From positions 1 to 60,786 of the forward strand of contig NZ_LQOY01000253.1 of the NCBI RefSeq assembly GCF_002101675.1: a stretch of DNA of 60,786 nt. The letters are read 5' to 3'. Position numbers and translations under genes: made by a program. The DNA comes from Mycobacterium gordonae. Lineage in GTDB: Bacteria > Actinomycetota > Actinomycetes > Mycobacteriales > Mycobacteriaceae. Shown here piece by piece: positions 26,232 through 34,904 of the stretch (positions are counted from its first letter, which is position 1; each line of letters begins with the position of its first letter). The notes beneath the pieces are model-generated. The model did not search any database. It saw nothing but the letters and a program-made list of their open reading frames with translations, and was not told the origin of the DNA.

Positions 26232-27605
26232 ATGTGTGCGATAACAGCGCCGGCGGAAGTGGTCGCCGCTTTCGACGCACTCGACGCTGCTGTCGCCACG
26301 ATCGCTGACCTGCGCGACCGGTTGTCGGACCCCGTGGTGCGTTGCCGCGCGCTGGAACGCCTGGAAACCTCGCGCCGCTGCCAAGCCGTGCTCAGCCACG
26401 ACATCATCCACAGCCTCGCCGCCGAAGCCCCCGCCGACATCGGCGGCCCGGCCCACCAGGTCGTCGCCGACTGGTGCCGTATCAGCTACAGCGAAGCCCG
26501 CCGGCGCATCCGCGACGCCGCTCAACTCGCCCCTCGCACCACCCTCACCGGTCAGCAGTTGCCCCCCGAACTGCCCGCCACCGCCCAGCAATGGCGTCAG
26601 GGCATGTTGGATGCCCAGCACCTGCGAGTCATGCAAGGATTCATCCGCGACCTGCCCGCGGACACTCCCGCCGGCGTGCTCGAGCACGCCGAACACCTGC
26701 TGGCCCACCAAGCCACCCGACTTCGGCCCGACCAACTCGACAAAGCCGCCAAACGCGCCGCCGTCCTGATCAACCCCGACGGAAAGTTCTCCGACCACGA
26801 CCGCGCCCGCCAGCGCAGCTTCACCTTCAAACCCCAACGTGCCGACGGCATGAGTGAAGCCACCCTGATCGCCACCCCCGAACTGCGCGCCCTGATCGAA
26901 GCCTGGCTGGCCCCCTTCGCCGCCCCGGGCATGTGCAACCCCAACGACCAAAACCCCCGCCTCACCGGCGAACCCCCGGAGGAGACCGCCGCCGCCGACA
27001 CCCGCACCCCAGGCCAGCGTCAACACGACGCCCTCAACGCCCTGCTCCGTGCTCACCTCGGCGACCCCACCCTCGGGCAGCACAACGGCCTGCCCGTCAC
27101 CGTCGTGGTCTCCACCACCCTGCAAGAACTCACCACGGCCACCGGCACCGCCGTCACGGCCAGCGGCAGTGTCATTCCGATGCGCGACCTCATCACCATG
27201 GCCTCCCGCGCCCACCACTACCTCGCTATATTCGACGGTCATTCCAACCGCCCCCTCTACCTCGGGCGCGCCCGCCGCATCGGCTCCTCCGACCAACGCC
27301 TGGCCCTGTTCGCCGCCGAGCGCGGCTGCACCTACCCCGGATGCGACGTACCCGCCGACAAGTGCGAAGTCCACCACGTCAACGAATGGGCCAGCGGCGG
27401 ACCGACCGACATCACCAACCTCACGCTGGCCTGCCCGACCAATCACAAACTGGTCGGAAACGGCTGGACCACAACCAAACTCAGCAACCACCGCACCCCA
27501 TGGATCCCACCAGCACGCTTCGACCGCGGCGGCCCCCGCACCAACAACTACCACCATCCCGAACGCCTCCTTGCCGACAACGACGACGAACGGGCCGGGC
27601 CCTAG
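26232..27605 (+). CDS. 13E12-family protein with DUF222 and HNH endonuclease domains
   Basis: 457 residues. A DUF222 region covers about 1-310 (helical, VRCRALERLETSRRCQAVLS; WCRISYSEARRRIRDAAQLA). The C-terminal HNH nuclease runs from about 355 to 410, with CTYPGCDVPADKCEVHHVNE, WASGGPTDITNL and CPTNHKLV containing the metal and catalytic histidines. This is the dispersed REP13E12 repeat family of mycobacteria. A large minus-strand glycine-rich ORF (26019-27626) is its shadow. Such copies can serve as prophage attachment targets in M. tuberculosis; no prophage is seen here. Confidence 0.92.
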   Translation: MCAITAPAEVVAAFDALDAAVATIADLRDRLSDPVVRCRALERLETSRRCQAVLSHDIIHSLAAEAPADIGGPAHQVVADWCRISYSEARRRIRDAAQLAPRTTLTGQQLPPELPATAQQWRQGMLDAQHLRVMQGFIRDLPADTPAGVLEHAEHLLAHQATRLRPDQLDKAAKRAAVLINPDGKFSDHDRARQRSFTFKPQRADGMSEATLIATPELRALIEAWLAPFAAPGMCNPNDQNPRLTGEPPEETAAADTRTPGQRQHDALNALLRAHLGDPTLGQHNGLPVTVVVSTTLQELTTATGTAVTASGSVIPMRDLITMASRAHHYLAIFDGHSNRPLYLGRARRIGSSDQRLALFAAERGCTYPGCDVPADKCEVHHVNEWASGGPTDITNLTLACPTNHKLVGNGWTTTKLSNHRTPWIPPARFDRGGPRTNNYHHPERLLADNDDERAGP

Positions 27606-27687
27606 GCATGCGGCAGCACGGGGCACACCGGCGCATCTCTAGGCTGAGATGGTCGAGACGTCGGTGCGAGAAAGCGGAGGTGCGCGC

Positions 27688-29430
27688 GTGAGATCCAGTG
27701 ATATCCGGATCCGCGAGGCCAAGCCGAAGGATTACGCCAGGGTCGCGGCGATGCACTATCCGGTGTGGCGGCGATCCTGGAAAGGAATCGTGGCCACGCA
27801 CGTGCTGGACATGATCGGCACGCCGAAGACCTGGGTCGACACGTTCTACCCGACGACGCTCAAGCGGGGCGGCTGGCAGATGTGGATGGCCGAAGCCCGC
27901 GGCAAGTTACTGGGAATGACGCTGTTCGGGCCGGACCTGTCCAACCCCAAGCACATTCAGATCGACGCGCTCTACATCCTCGACGACAACCAGCGGCACG
28001 GCATCGGCGGGATGTTGCTGACCAAGGTGCTGCGCACCTATCCGGACAACGACATCATCCTGTGGTGCGCGGACAAGAATCAGAAGGCCCGCAACTTCTA
28101 CGAGAAACACGGCTTCGAACTCGATGACCGCACCTATGTGTGGAAGCCACTGCCCGGCGTGACGGTGCCGCATGTGGGCTACCGGCTGTACCGAACCGCC
28201 GCCGAAGAGACACCCGAACAGCAGCCAGCGGCCAGTGCCGCGCCGGGAAGCACCCCGCCCGTGGCGTCACTGATCAGGCCGGCCTCGCCGGTCCAGCCGT
28301 ACCCCATCGACGTGCCCCAGGCCCAGCTCGACGACCTGCGCCACCGACTCAGCACGGCCCGGTGGCCCGCCGAAATAACCGGCGCGGACTGGGATTACGG
28401 CACCGAGCAGTCATTCCTGAAAGGCGTGATCGAGCACTGGCTGCACCGCTACGACTGGCGGGCCACCGAAGCCGAGGTCAACGCCGCCGGCTCATACGTC
28501 ACCGAGGCCGCCGGGCAGCGGGTGCACTTCCTGCACGCCAGGTCTGAGCGCGCCGATGCCATTCCGCTGGTCATCACCCACGGGTGGCCCGGATCGGTGG
28601 TCGAGTTCCTGGACGTACTGCCGTTGCTGCGCAAGCGGTTTCACGTGGTCCTGGTGTCGATGCCGGGTTACGGCTTCTCCGGCCCGACCCGGGAGCGCGG
28701 GGTCGACGTGTCCAAAGTCGCCGCGGCCGTCGCCGACGTGATGGCCCAGCTCGGTTATCGCCGCTATCTCGCCCAAGGCGGCGACTGGGGCGCGCTGGTC
28801 ACACGCCATCTCGGTGAGCACTACCCGCAGCACGCCGTCGCGATCCACACCAACATGCTCTTCGCCCCGCCGGACCAGACCAACGCCGAACTGCTGGCCG
28901 ACGTCAGCGAAAACGAATGGGCGGCCATCGCGGCGGGCGTCGAACGGATCAAGGACGGCACCGCCTACATGGAAATCCAGTCCACCCGGCCACACTCACT
29001 GGGCTTCGGCTTGGACGACTCGCCGCTGGGACTGGCCGGCTGGATCCTCGAGAAGTTCCACGCCTGGTGCGACATCAGAGACGGCATGCCGATCAGCACC
29101 GACCGGCTGATCGACAACCTGATGTTCTACTGGCTCACCGGCACCGCCACCTCCGCGGCACGGCTGTACTGCGAATCCGCGCGGGCCGGTACCGGGCCGC
29201 TCAGCGACTGGACCGGCCGCGTCGATGTCCCGACCGGATACGCCGTCTACCCGGGCGAGATGCTGCAGACACCGCGCGCATGGGCGGCGGCGCGCTACAA
29301 CCTGATTCATCACTCCGTTCAGGATCGCGGCGGCCATTTCGCCGCATTCGAGCAACCCGAGCTGTTCGCCGCCGACCTGACCACCTACGCCGAGGTGCTC
29401 ATCGAGAAAGGAGTGTTCAGCGGTCGATGA
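27688..29430 (+). CDS. GNAT acetyltransferase-epoxide hydrolase fusion protein
   Basis: A single 580-residue frame joins two enzymes. Residues about 5-160 are a GNAT acyltransferase (IRIREAKPKDYARVAAMHYP, acetyl-CoA loop NQRHGIGGMLLTKV, NQKARNFYEKHGFEL). A Pro/Ala-rich linker (about 170-205) leads to an epoxide hydrolase N-terminal domain (YPIDVPQAQLDDLRHRLSTA) and alpha/beta-hydrolase: oxyanion HGWPGS, nucleophile aspartate in GGDWGALV, histidine in RGGHFAAFE. GTG 27688 is chosen over ATG 27649 because GGAGG lies 7 nt upstream. I recall Rv2775 of M. tuberculosis as a stand-alone GNAT of about 152 residues. Its 3' end overlaps the convergent reductase gene by 14 nt. Confidence 0.85.
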   Translation: MRSSDIRIREAKPKDYARVAAMHYPVWRRSWKGIVATHVLDMIGTPKTWVDTFYPTTLKRGGWQMWMAEARGKLLGMTLFGPDLSNPKHIQIDALYILDDNQRHGIGGMLLTKVLRTYPDNDIILWCADKNQKARNFYEKHGFELDDRTYVWKPLPGVTVPHVGYRLYRTAAEETPEQQPAASAAPGSTPPVASLIRPASPVQPYPIDVPQAQLDDLRHRLSTARWPAEITGADWDYGTEQSFLKGVIEHWLHRYDWRATEAEVNAAGSYVTEAAGQRVHFLHARSERADAIPLVITHGWPGSVVEFLDVLPLLRKRFHVVLVSMPGYGFSGPTRERGVDVSKVAAAVADVMAQLGYRRYLAQGGDWGALVTRHLGEHYPQHAVAIHTNMLFAPPDQTNAELLADVSENEWAAIAAGVERIKDGTAYMEIQSTRPHSLGFGLDDSPLGLAGWILEKFHAWCDIRDGMPISTDRLIDNLMFYWLTGTATSAARLYCESARAGTGPLSDWTGRVDVPTGYAVYPGEMLQTPRAWAAARYNLIHHSVQDRGGHFAAFEQPELFAADLTTYAEVLIEKGVFSGR

Positions 29431-30499
29431 CCAACCGGCCGCCATCGGAGCGGGAGACGCAGACCAGCATCTCATCGTCCCCCTCGGCGGTGCGGCCACG
29501 CCGGTCCACCTGGCCGGCAAGCACTTTGACCTTGCAGGTGCCGCAGAAACCCTGCTGGCACGAGTAGGCCGTGGTCGGGTCGCGGTCAAGCATCACCTCG
29601 AGGGCCGACCGGTTCGCCGGGACGCTGAGCACCTGCCGCGACCGGGCCAACTCCAACTCGAACGGAGTTCCGTCGACGATCGGCGCCGGGCTGAACCGCT
29701 CGTAATGCAGCGGCGCGTCGGCATGCTGGTTGCGGGCCACCCGAACCGCTTCCAGCATGGCGGCCGGCCCGCAGACATACACCGCGGTCCTGGGCCCGGC
29801 GCCGGCCAGCAGGTCGGCCACCGACGCGAACCCGCCCCGTTCGTCATCAGCCCAGACGGTGACCCGGTCGGGCGCGACCGCCAGCACTTCGTCCAACAGC
29901 GGCATGTACTCCCGGCTGCGGCCGGCATAAACCGCACGCCAATTGACGCCACGCTGTGCCGCCACCCGGATCATCGGCAGGATGGGCGTCACCCCGATGC
30001 CGCCGATCACGAACAACACCTCGCGCTCGGAGGCTCCTAGATAGAACGCGTTGCGGGGACCCTCGAACAGCAATGTGTCGCCAACATCGAACGCGTCGTG
30101 CATCTCGATCGACCCGCCGCCCCCGTCGGCGATGCGGCGCACCGCGATGCGGTAGTCGGTCCGGCGCCCGGGCGGTCCGCACAGCGAGTACTGCCGCCGA
30201 CGGCCCGAGGGCAGCTGCACGTCGATGTGTCCGCCCGGTGTCCAGGAGGGAAGCAATCCGCCGTCCGGGTCGGCCAAAGTCAGTGCGACCACATCGGGTG
30301 CGACAAGCTCCCGTTCGATGACCCTGGCGCGGTGCGTGCGCGGCACGGGCGTCACCCGAGAAGGATGCCACCGCGATGCCGCGGCGAGTCCACCCATCAC
30401 GGTGCGAATGCCCCACAGCACGGTGAAGAAGCGGTCGTGGTCGCGGCGGCCGTAGAGGTCTGCGGGCCTGCTCGTCCAAATGTCGTCCGGCACAGTCAT
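29417..30499 (-). CDS. Ferredoxin-type oxidoreductase (FMN/NAD + 2Fe-2S, PDR/VanB family)
   Basis: 360 residues. The flavin domain (about 55-160) has RRRQYSLCGPP, the NAD domain has VIGGIGVTPILPMIR and VYVCGPAAMLEAV, and the C-terminal plant-type ferredoxin domain has SCQQGFCGTCKVKVLAGQVD plus a last cysteine in MLVCVS (Cx4Cx2C...C). Such proteins pass electrons from NAD(P)H to oxygenases. ATG 30499 lies 3 nt after the hydrolase-SDR gene, with AGTAGGGA just before. It resembles Rv2776c. The likely partner is the di-iron-like protein two genes upstream (inference). Confidence 0.9.
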   Translation of the reverse strand: MTVPDDIWTSRPADLYGRRDHDRFFTVLWGIRTVMGGLAAASRWHPSRVTPVPRTHRARVIERELVAPDVVALTLADPDGGLLPSWTPGGHIDVQLPSGRRRQYSLCGPPGRRTDYRIAVRRIADGGGGSIEMHDAFDVGDTLLFEGPRNAFYLGASEREVLFVIGGIGVTPILPMIRVAAQRGVNWRAVYAGRSREYMPLLDEVLAVAPDRVTVWADDERGGFASVADLLAGAGPRTAVYVCGPAAMLEAVRVARNQHADAPLHYERFSPAPIVDGTPFELELARSRQVLSVPANRSALEVMLDRDPTTAYSCQQGFCGTCKVKVLAGQVDRRGRTAEGDDEMLVCVSRSDGGRLVIDR

Positions 30500-30502
30500 T
30501 CC

Positions 30503-32242
30503 CTACTGCTGGCGGATGTCCAGACGGGCCAGCAGTCGGATGGCGGTCGGGCTGATGCGCCGCATGGCATAACCGAGCCGGGACTCGGCAGCAACGGGCA
30601 GCACCGGGGGCCCGGTCCTGATGGACTTGACGATCGCTTTCGCGGTCGCCTCCGGGGTGTAGTTGCGCCGCCGGTAGGTCGCGTCCGCCTTCGCGCGGGC
30701 CCGCTCCTGCTGCTCCGCAGACATGCCGGCATACACAGTGCTCTTGGCGATATTGGTGTTGACGAAACCGGGACATACGGCCGTGACGGTGATGCCTTCG
30801 TCGGCGAGGTCGGCACGCAGGGCTTCGCTGAACCCGAGCACCGCCGCCTTCGTCGTGCTGTAGGCCACCATCGCTTTCGACGGGAGGAACGCCGCAGCCG
30901 ACGACAGGTTGATGATGGTTCCACCCTCGCCGCGCTTCACCATCTGGGCGCCGAAGGCCCGGCTGCCGGTGATGACGGCACGCACGTTGACGGCCATGAT
31001 GTCGTCCCAGTTCCGCGAGCTGGTTTCCAGGAACCGGCCGGCCATCCCGATGCCCGCGTTGTTGACCAGGATGTCCACCACGCCGTGTTCGTTGAACACT
31101 TGTGCCGCAAGGTCATTCATCATGTCCTCGTCGGTGACGTCGACCTGGTAGACGGCCGCTTGCGCACCGGCCGCCCGCACGGCAACCGCTGTCTCGTCGG
31201 CCGCGTCGAGGTCGCGGTCCACGACTACCACCTTGGCCGCGCCGTTGCGGGCCAACTCCACCGCGGTCGCCCGGCCGATGCCCGAACCCGCCCCGGTCAC
31301 CAGCGCCAGCTTGCCGCTCACCTCACGCGGGCCGGGGCGCAACTCCGATTTCCTCGGCAAATCCCCGACCACCCGGTCGATCCACTCGCCGGTCAGCCGC
31401 GCGATGACGTCGGGACGTGACGTCACCACCCAGTGCCCACCCTGAATCGGGACGACCCTGCCGGTCGGAGGAATCGCACCGACATAACGCTGCAGCGCCG
31501 GAGTGATGAAAAGGTCCTTGCCGGGGATCAGCACCTGGACGGGAACGGTGGTCTGCGGGACCTCAGTGCCCGGCGAAACCAATGGTGCGGGCAGGTTTTC
31601 CCGGTACAGGTTCAGACCGTTGACGTAGTCAGCGATGGTGCGTGGCGACTCTACGCGCCGGCTCAGCGTGCTCGACCGGCCGTAGCGTTCGAGGCCCTCA
31701 ACGACTTTCACCCCGAGCCTGGACCGGAAGAACAGCTCCGGCAGCCCGGGACTCAGGAAGAATCCGACGTACACCGACGAACTCGCCTGCCGGGCCACAT
31801 AACCGACTTCACGCGGGCTGCGGGCCGAGCGCACGAACTGGCCGATATGCCGCACGTGCGGGCCCGAAATCGAGGTGAAGGAAGCGACTTTCGCCATCAC
31901 CTTGTCGTCGGTGACCGCCGACCACGCCTGCACCGAGCCCCAGTCGTGCCCCACCAGATGTACCTGCTCGACGCCCAGGCTGTCGATTACGGTATCGATG
32001 TCAGCGACCAACTGGTCCAGGCGGTATCCGGATCTGCTCGCCGGCGTAGACGATTCACCGGCCCCGCGCACGTCGTAGGCGACGACGTTGTAGCGCCCGC
32101 AGAGCAGTTCGGCCACACCGTCCCAGACGTGGTGGTTGTCCGGATAGCCGTGGATGGCCAGCACTGTCGGGCGCGCCGGATCGATGTCGGTGTAGCGGTG
32201 AACAGCCAGCGTGACACCGTCGGAAGCGTTGATAACAGCCAT
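30503..32242 (-). CDS. Alpha/beta-hydrolase-SDR fusion, EphD-like
   Basis: 579 residues. N-terminal epoxide-hydrolase-type domain (about 1-300): oxyanion AIHGYPDN, nucleophile in GHDWGSVQ and histidine in QGGHWVV. C-terminal short-chain dehydrogenase (about 308-579): TGAGSGIG, VDVTDEDM, NNAG, serine in INLSSAAAF and YSTTK. The two-domain layout is that of M. tuberculosis EphD (Rv2214c), an epoxide hydrolase linked to mycolate metabolism; this gene sits at a different locus, so it may be a paralogue. It starts 3 nt after the PF10118-type gene and ends 3 nt before the reductase gene. Confidence 0.88.
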   Translation of the reverse strand: MAVINASDGVTLAVHRYTDIDPARPTVLAIHGYPDNHHVWDGVAELLCGRYNVVAYDVRGAGESSTPASRSGYRLDQLVADIDTVIDSLGVEQVHLVGHDWGSVQAWSAVTDDKVMAKVASFTSISGPHVRHIGQFVRSARSPREVGYVARQASSSVYVGFFLSPGLPELFFRSRLGVKVVEGLERYGRSSTLSRRVESPRTIADYVNGLNLYRENLPAPLVSPGTEVPQTTVPVQVLIPGKDLFITPALQRYVGAIPPTGRVVPIQGGHWVVTSRPDVIARLTGEWIDRVVGDLPRKSELRPGPREVSGKLALVTGAGSGIGRATAVELARNGAAKVVVVDRDLDAADETAVAVRAAGAQAAVYQVDVTDEDMMNDLAAQVFNEHGVVDILVNNAGIGMAGRFLETSSRNWDDIMAVNVRAVITGSRAFGAQMVKRGEGGTIINLSSAAAFLPSKAMVAYSTTKAAVLGFSEALRADLADEGITVTAVCPGFVNTNIAKSTVYAGMSAEQQERARAKADATYRRRNYTPEATAKAIVKSIRTGPPVLPVAAESRLGYAMRRISPTAIRLLARLDIRQQ

Positions 32243-32245
32243 GTT

Positions 32246-33163
32246 TCAGTGCGAAGCCCGGGCGGCGGGCGACAGGGCCAGATAGTCGACGGCCCGCTCC
32301 AGGCCGCCCAACTGCGACGGGTGGAAGCCCGGCCGGTAGTAGGACCCGACGACGCCGACCAGCCGCCGCGGCCCGGGGACCAGCCCGCGCCGCGCGGCCC
32401 GCAGGAAGTCGCGCCAGCGTGGCTTGGTTCCCGGCGGCAGGCACGGGTCGACCGAGTACATGAACCGCACCCCGCGGATCCACAACAAGGTCAGCACCGG
32501 CGTCACAGCCAGCTGGGCCCGCACCTGACGCCAGTACCCGGCCCGCAGGTGTCTCATGGTGTCGAATGCCACGGCCTTGTGCTCGACCTCTTCGGCCCCG
32601 TGCCAGCGCAGCATGTCGAGCATCACCGGATCGGTGCCGACTGCGTCCAGCGCCGGCGAATCCAGGATCCACTCGCCCAGCACGGCGGTGTAGTGCTCGA
32701 TCGCCGAGATAAAGGCAACCTGCTCCAGCAGCCAGCTCTGCTGCCGGCGCGCGCTGAAATGCGGCCTCTCCCCGAGCAGTTTTCCGAACAGCCAGCGCAT
32801 CTGGTCGGTGAACGGTGTCAGGTCGATACCCTGGGAATCGAAGTGGGCCAGCACTCCGGAGTGCGCCTGGGAGTGCATCGCCTCCTGACCGATAAATCCC
32901 TGCACGTCGAGGCGCAGTTGGTCGTCCTTGATCAGCGGCAGTGTCTTCTTGAAGACCTCGACGAAGAACTCCTCACCCGCGGGCAGCATCAGGTGCAGCA
33001 CATTGAGGACGTGGGTGGCCATCGGCTCGCCGGGCACGTAGTGGAACGGCAGCTCGGCCCAGTCGAACGAGACGTTGCGCGCCTCGAGTACCAGCCGCTC
33101 ATGGTCGGCGGCCACCGCCTGTCCGGAGTGCGGCCCCACCGCTCGGTCGTCAACTGTGCTCAT
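32246..33163 (-). CDS. PF10118-type metal-dependent protein with di-iron signature
   Basis: 305 residues from ATG 33163 (AGGGGG 6 nt upstream). It looks like the family named metal-dependent hydrolase (PF10118). Four carboxylate/histidine sites are visible in order: GEEFF (E64/E65), QEAMH (E94, H97), IEHYT (E156) and EEVEH (E192, H195). This E...ExxH...E...ExxH pattern is the ferritin-like di-iron carboxylate signature, so an oxygenase or oxidase role is plausible and the hydrolase name may mislead. First gene of a tight operon with the hydrolase-SDR and the 2Fe-2S reductase. Confidence 0.8.
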   Translation of the reverse strand: MSTVDDRAVGPHSGQAVAADHERLVLEARNVSFDWAELPFHYVPGEPMATHVLNVLHLMLPAGEEFFVEVFKKTLPLIKDDQLRLDVQGFIGQEAMHSQAHSGVLAHFDSQGIDLTPFTDQMRWLFGKLLGERPHFSARRQQSWLLEQVAFISAIEHYTAVLGEWILDSPALDAVGTDPVMLDMLRWHGAEEVEHKAVAFDTMRHLRAGYWRQVRAQLAVTPVLTLLWIRGVRFMYSVDPCLPPGTKPRWRDFLRAARRGLVPGPRRLVGVVGSYYRPGFHPSQLGGLERAVDYLALSPAARASH

Positions 33164-33227
33164 CACGGCCCCCTTGCCTCAAGTGGCAAGTCTACTGAAG
33201 CCCGCCAGGTATGCGATACCCGCGGTA

Positions 33228-33689
33228 CTACCTTTTCTCGGCCCGCTGCTTGAGGCGCTGCAACGTCAGCTCGATGTGCTTGGCGTTTGCCGCCGTCCGG
33301 TCGGCGACACCGGTGGCCCTACCGGCGACTTTGGCGAACCAGCCGGGCCGCCGGTCCCAGGTGCTCTCGGTGACCTGGCAGCCACCGTCGGTGGCGACGA
33401 TGTCGTACTGCCAGCGTGCGATAGGGAAGATCGTGTGCCGCACGTCGAAGGCGAACACCCGGCCGGGCTCGGCGTCGGTGACGGTGCATTTCGTCGTCCA
33501 GCGTTTGCTGCCGTTCTCGTTGTGGCCGACGAACACCGCCCCCTGGGCCACGGCGTCGCCCTTGCGCAGCTCCATCGACACGGCCTCCTCGGCCAACGCG
33601 GCCAGCGTCGGGAGGTCGGTGATCAGGCCGTACACCGCCTCGGGACTCGCATCGATCTGAACGGTCGCTGTCGCGGATGGCTCACTCAT
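33228..33689 (-). CDS. SRPBCC (START-like) family protein
   Basis: 153 residues, MSEPSATATVQIDASPEAVY then LITDLPTLAALAEEAVSMEL, and KRWTTKCTVTDAEPGRVFAF with a long C-terminal helix (AANAKHIELTLQRLKQRAEK), all typical of the polyketide cyclase/SRPBCC hydrophobic ligand-binding fold. A TATGAT box 6 nt before ATG 33689 indicates a leaderless transcript. It precedes the di-iron-like gene by 64 nt on the same strand, so it may belong to that cluster. Ligand unknown. Confidence 0.85.
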   Translation of the reverse strand: MSEPSATATVQIDASPEAVYGLITDLPTLAALAEEAVSMELRKGDAVAQGAVFVGHNENGSKRWTTKCTVTDAEPGRVFAFDVRHTIFPIARWQYDIVATDGGCQVTESTWDRRPGWFAKVAGRATGVADRTAANAKHIELTLQRLKQRAEKR

Positions 33690-33695
33690 GGGCTG

Positions 33696-33701
33696 ATCAT
33701 A
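33696..33701 (-). promoter_or_regulatory. -10 element of the SRPBCC gene (leaderless)
   Basis: TATGAT on the minus strand ends 6 nt before ATG 33689. It would drive the SRPBCC gene and perhaps the three genes after it. Confidence 0.5.
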
Positions 33702-33785
33702 GCCAGCGGGCCTCCGCTCGCTCGGTGCTGCTTGAGACGGCCGTCAAGAGTGCGGGCGTGCCGAAGTTTCTTCACACTAGAGGGC

Positions 33786-34904
33786 ATGCGCATCGGCATT
33801 CCGACCGAAACCAAGAACAACGAGTTCCGGGTGGCCATCACCCCGGCCGGAGTCGCCGAATTCACCCGGCACGGTCACGACGTGCTGGTCCAGGCGGGCG
33901 CGGGCGAGGGGTCGGCGATCACCGATGCCGAGTTCAAGGCGGCCGGCGCGGTCCTGGCCGACACTGCCGCGCAGGTGTGGGGCGATGCCGAGTTGGTGCT
34001 GAAGGTCAAGGAACCGATGCCGACCGAATACGGCTATTTGCGTTCCGGGTTAACGCTATTCACCTACCTGCACCTGGCCGCGTCCCGATCGTGCACCGAC
34101 GCGCTGCTCGCCTCGGGGACCACCTCGATCGCCTATGAGACGGTCCAGACCACCGACGGAGCGTTGCCGTTGCTGGCTCCGATGAGCGAGGTGGCCGGGC
34201 GGCTCTCCGCTCAGGTCGGGGCGTACCACCTGATGCGGACCCAGGGCGGCCGCGGCGCGCTGATGGGCGGGGTGCCCGGGGTGAAGCCCGCTGACGTCGT
34301 GGTGATCGGCGGCGGCACCGCCGGCTACAACGCCGCCCGAGTGGCCAGCGGCATGGGGGCATCGGTCATGGTGCTCGACGTCAACCTCAACAAGCTGCGG
34401 ATGCTCGACGCGGAATTCGCCGGCCGCATCGGCACCCGTTACTCCTCGGCCTATGAACTCGAAGGCGCCGTCACACGTGCCGACCTCGTGGTCGGCGCGG
34501 TGCTCGTCCCGGGCGCCAAGGCGCCCTCGTTGATCTCCAATTCCCTTGTGGCGCAGATGAAACCCGGAGCGGTGCTGGTGGATATCTCCATCGACCAGGG
34601 TGGCTGCTTTGCGGATTCCCAGCCGACCACCCACGACGAACCGACCTTCGCGGTGCACGACACGCTGTTCTACTGCGTGGCCAACATGCCCGCCGCGGTG
34701 CCCAAGACGTCCACGTATGCGCTGACCATCGCCACCATGCCCTATGCGCTCAAGCTGGCCGACCAGGGCTGGCGCGCCGCCTGCCGCTCGGATCCGGCTC
34801 TTGCCAAAGGGCTTTCGACACATGCCGGAGCCCTGTTGGCCGACCATGTGGCCGAGGACCTGGGCCTGCCCTTCACCGATCCGGCCGCCGTGCTCGCCGG
34901 TTAG
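33786..34904 (+). CDS. ald: Alanine dehydrogenase
   Basis: 372 residues. It catalyses reversible NAD-dependent deamination of L-alanine to pyruvate. Recognised by MRIGIPTETKNNEFRVAITP, the HLAASRSCT region, VVVIGGGTAGYNAARVASGM (NAD loop) and SIDQGGCFADSQPTTHDEPT. ATG 33786 is preceded by GAGGG. The frame is open upstream to 33075 but that part is antisense to other genes. In M. tuberculosis aldR is the divergent neighbour; here an SRPBCC gene occupies that place and no AldR is found in the window. Stop overlaps the convergent nitronate monooxygenase stop by 4 nt. Confidence 0.97.
   Translation: MRIGIPTETKNNEFRVAITPAGVAEFTRHGHDVLVQAGAGEGSAITDAEFKAAGAVLADTAAQVWGDAELVLKVKEPMPTEYGYLRSGLTLFTYLHLAASRSCTDALLASGTTSIAYETVQTTDGALPLLAPMSEVAGRLSAQVGAYHLMRTQGGRGALMGGVPGVKPADVVVIGGGTAGYNAARVASGMGASVMVLDVNLNKLRMLDAEFAGRIGTRYSSAYELEGAVTRADLVVGAVLVPGAKAPSLISNSLVAQMKPGAVLVDISIDQGGCFADSQPTTHDEPTFAVHDTLFYCVANMPAAVPKTSTYALTIATMPYALKLADQGWRAACRSDPALAKGLSTHAGALLADHVAEDLGLPFTDPAAVLAG

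Noticed and set aside
26232..27605. 13E12 gene as an integrated prophage or insertion sequence
   Set aside because: No integrase, transposase, terminal repeats or target duplication found around it.
26019..27626. 535-codon minus-strand glycine/valine-rich ORF
   Set aside because: Antisense shadow of the 13E12 gene, which has clear DUF222 and HNH motifs on the plus strand.
31433..33253. 606-codon plus-strand ORF
   Set aside because: Shadow of the hydrolase-SDR and di-iron-like genes, whose minus-strand motifs are complete.
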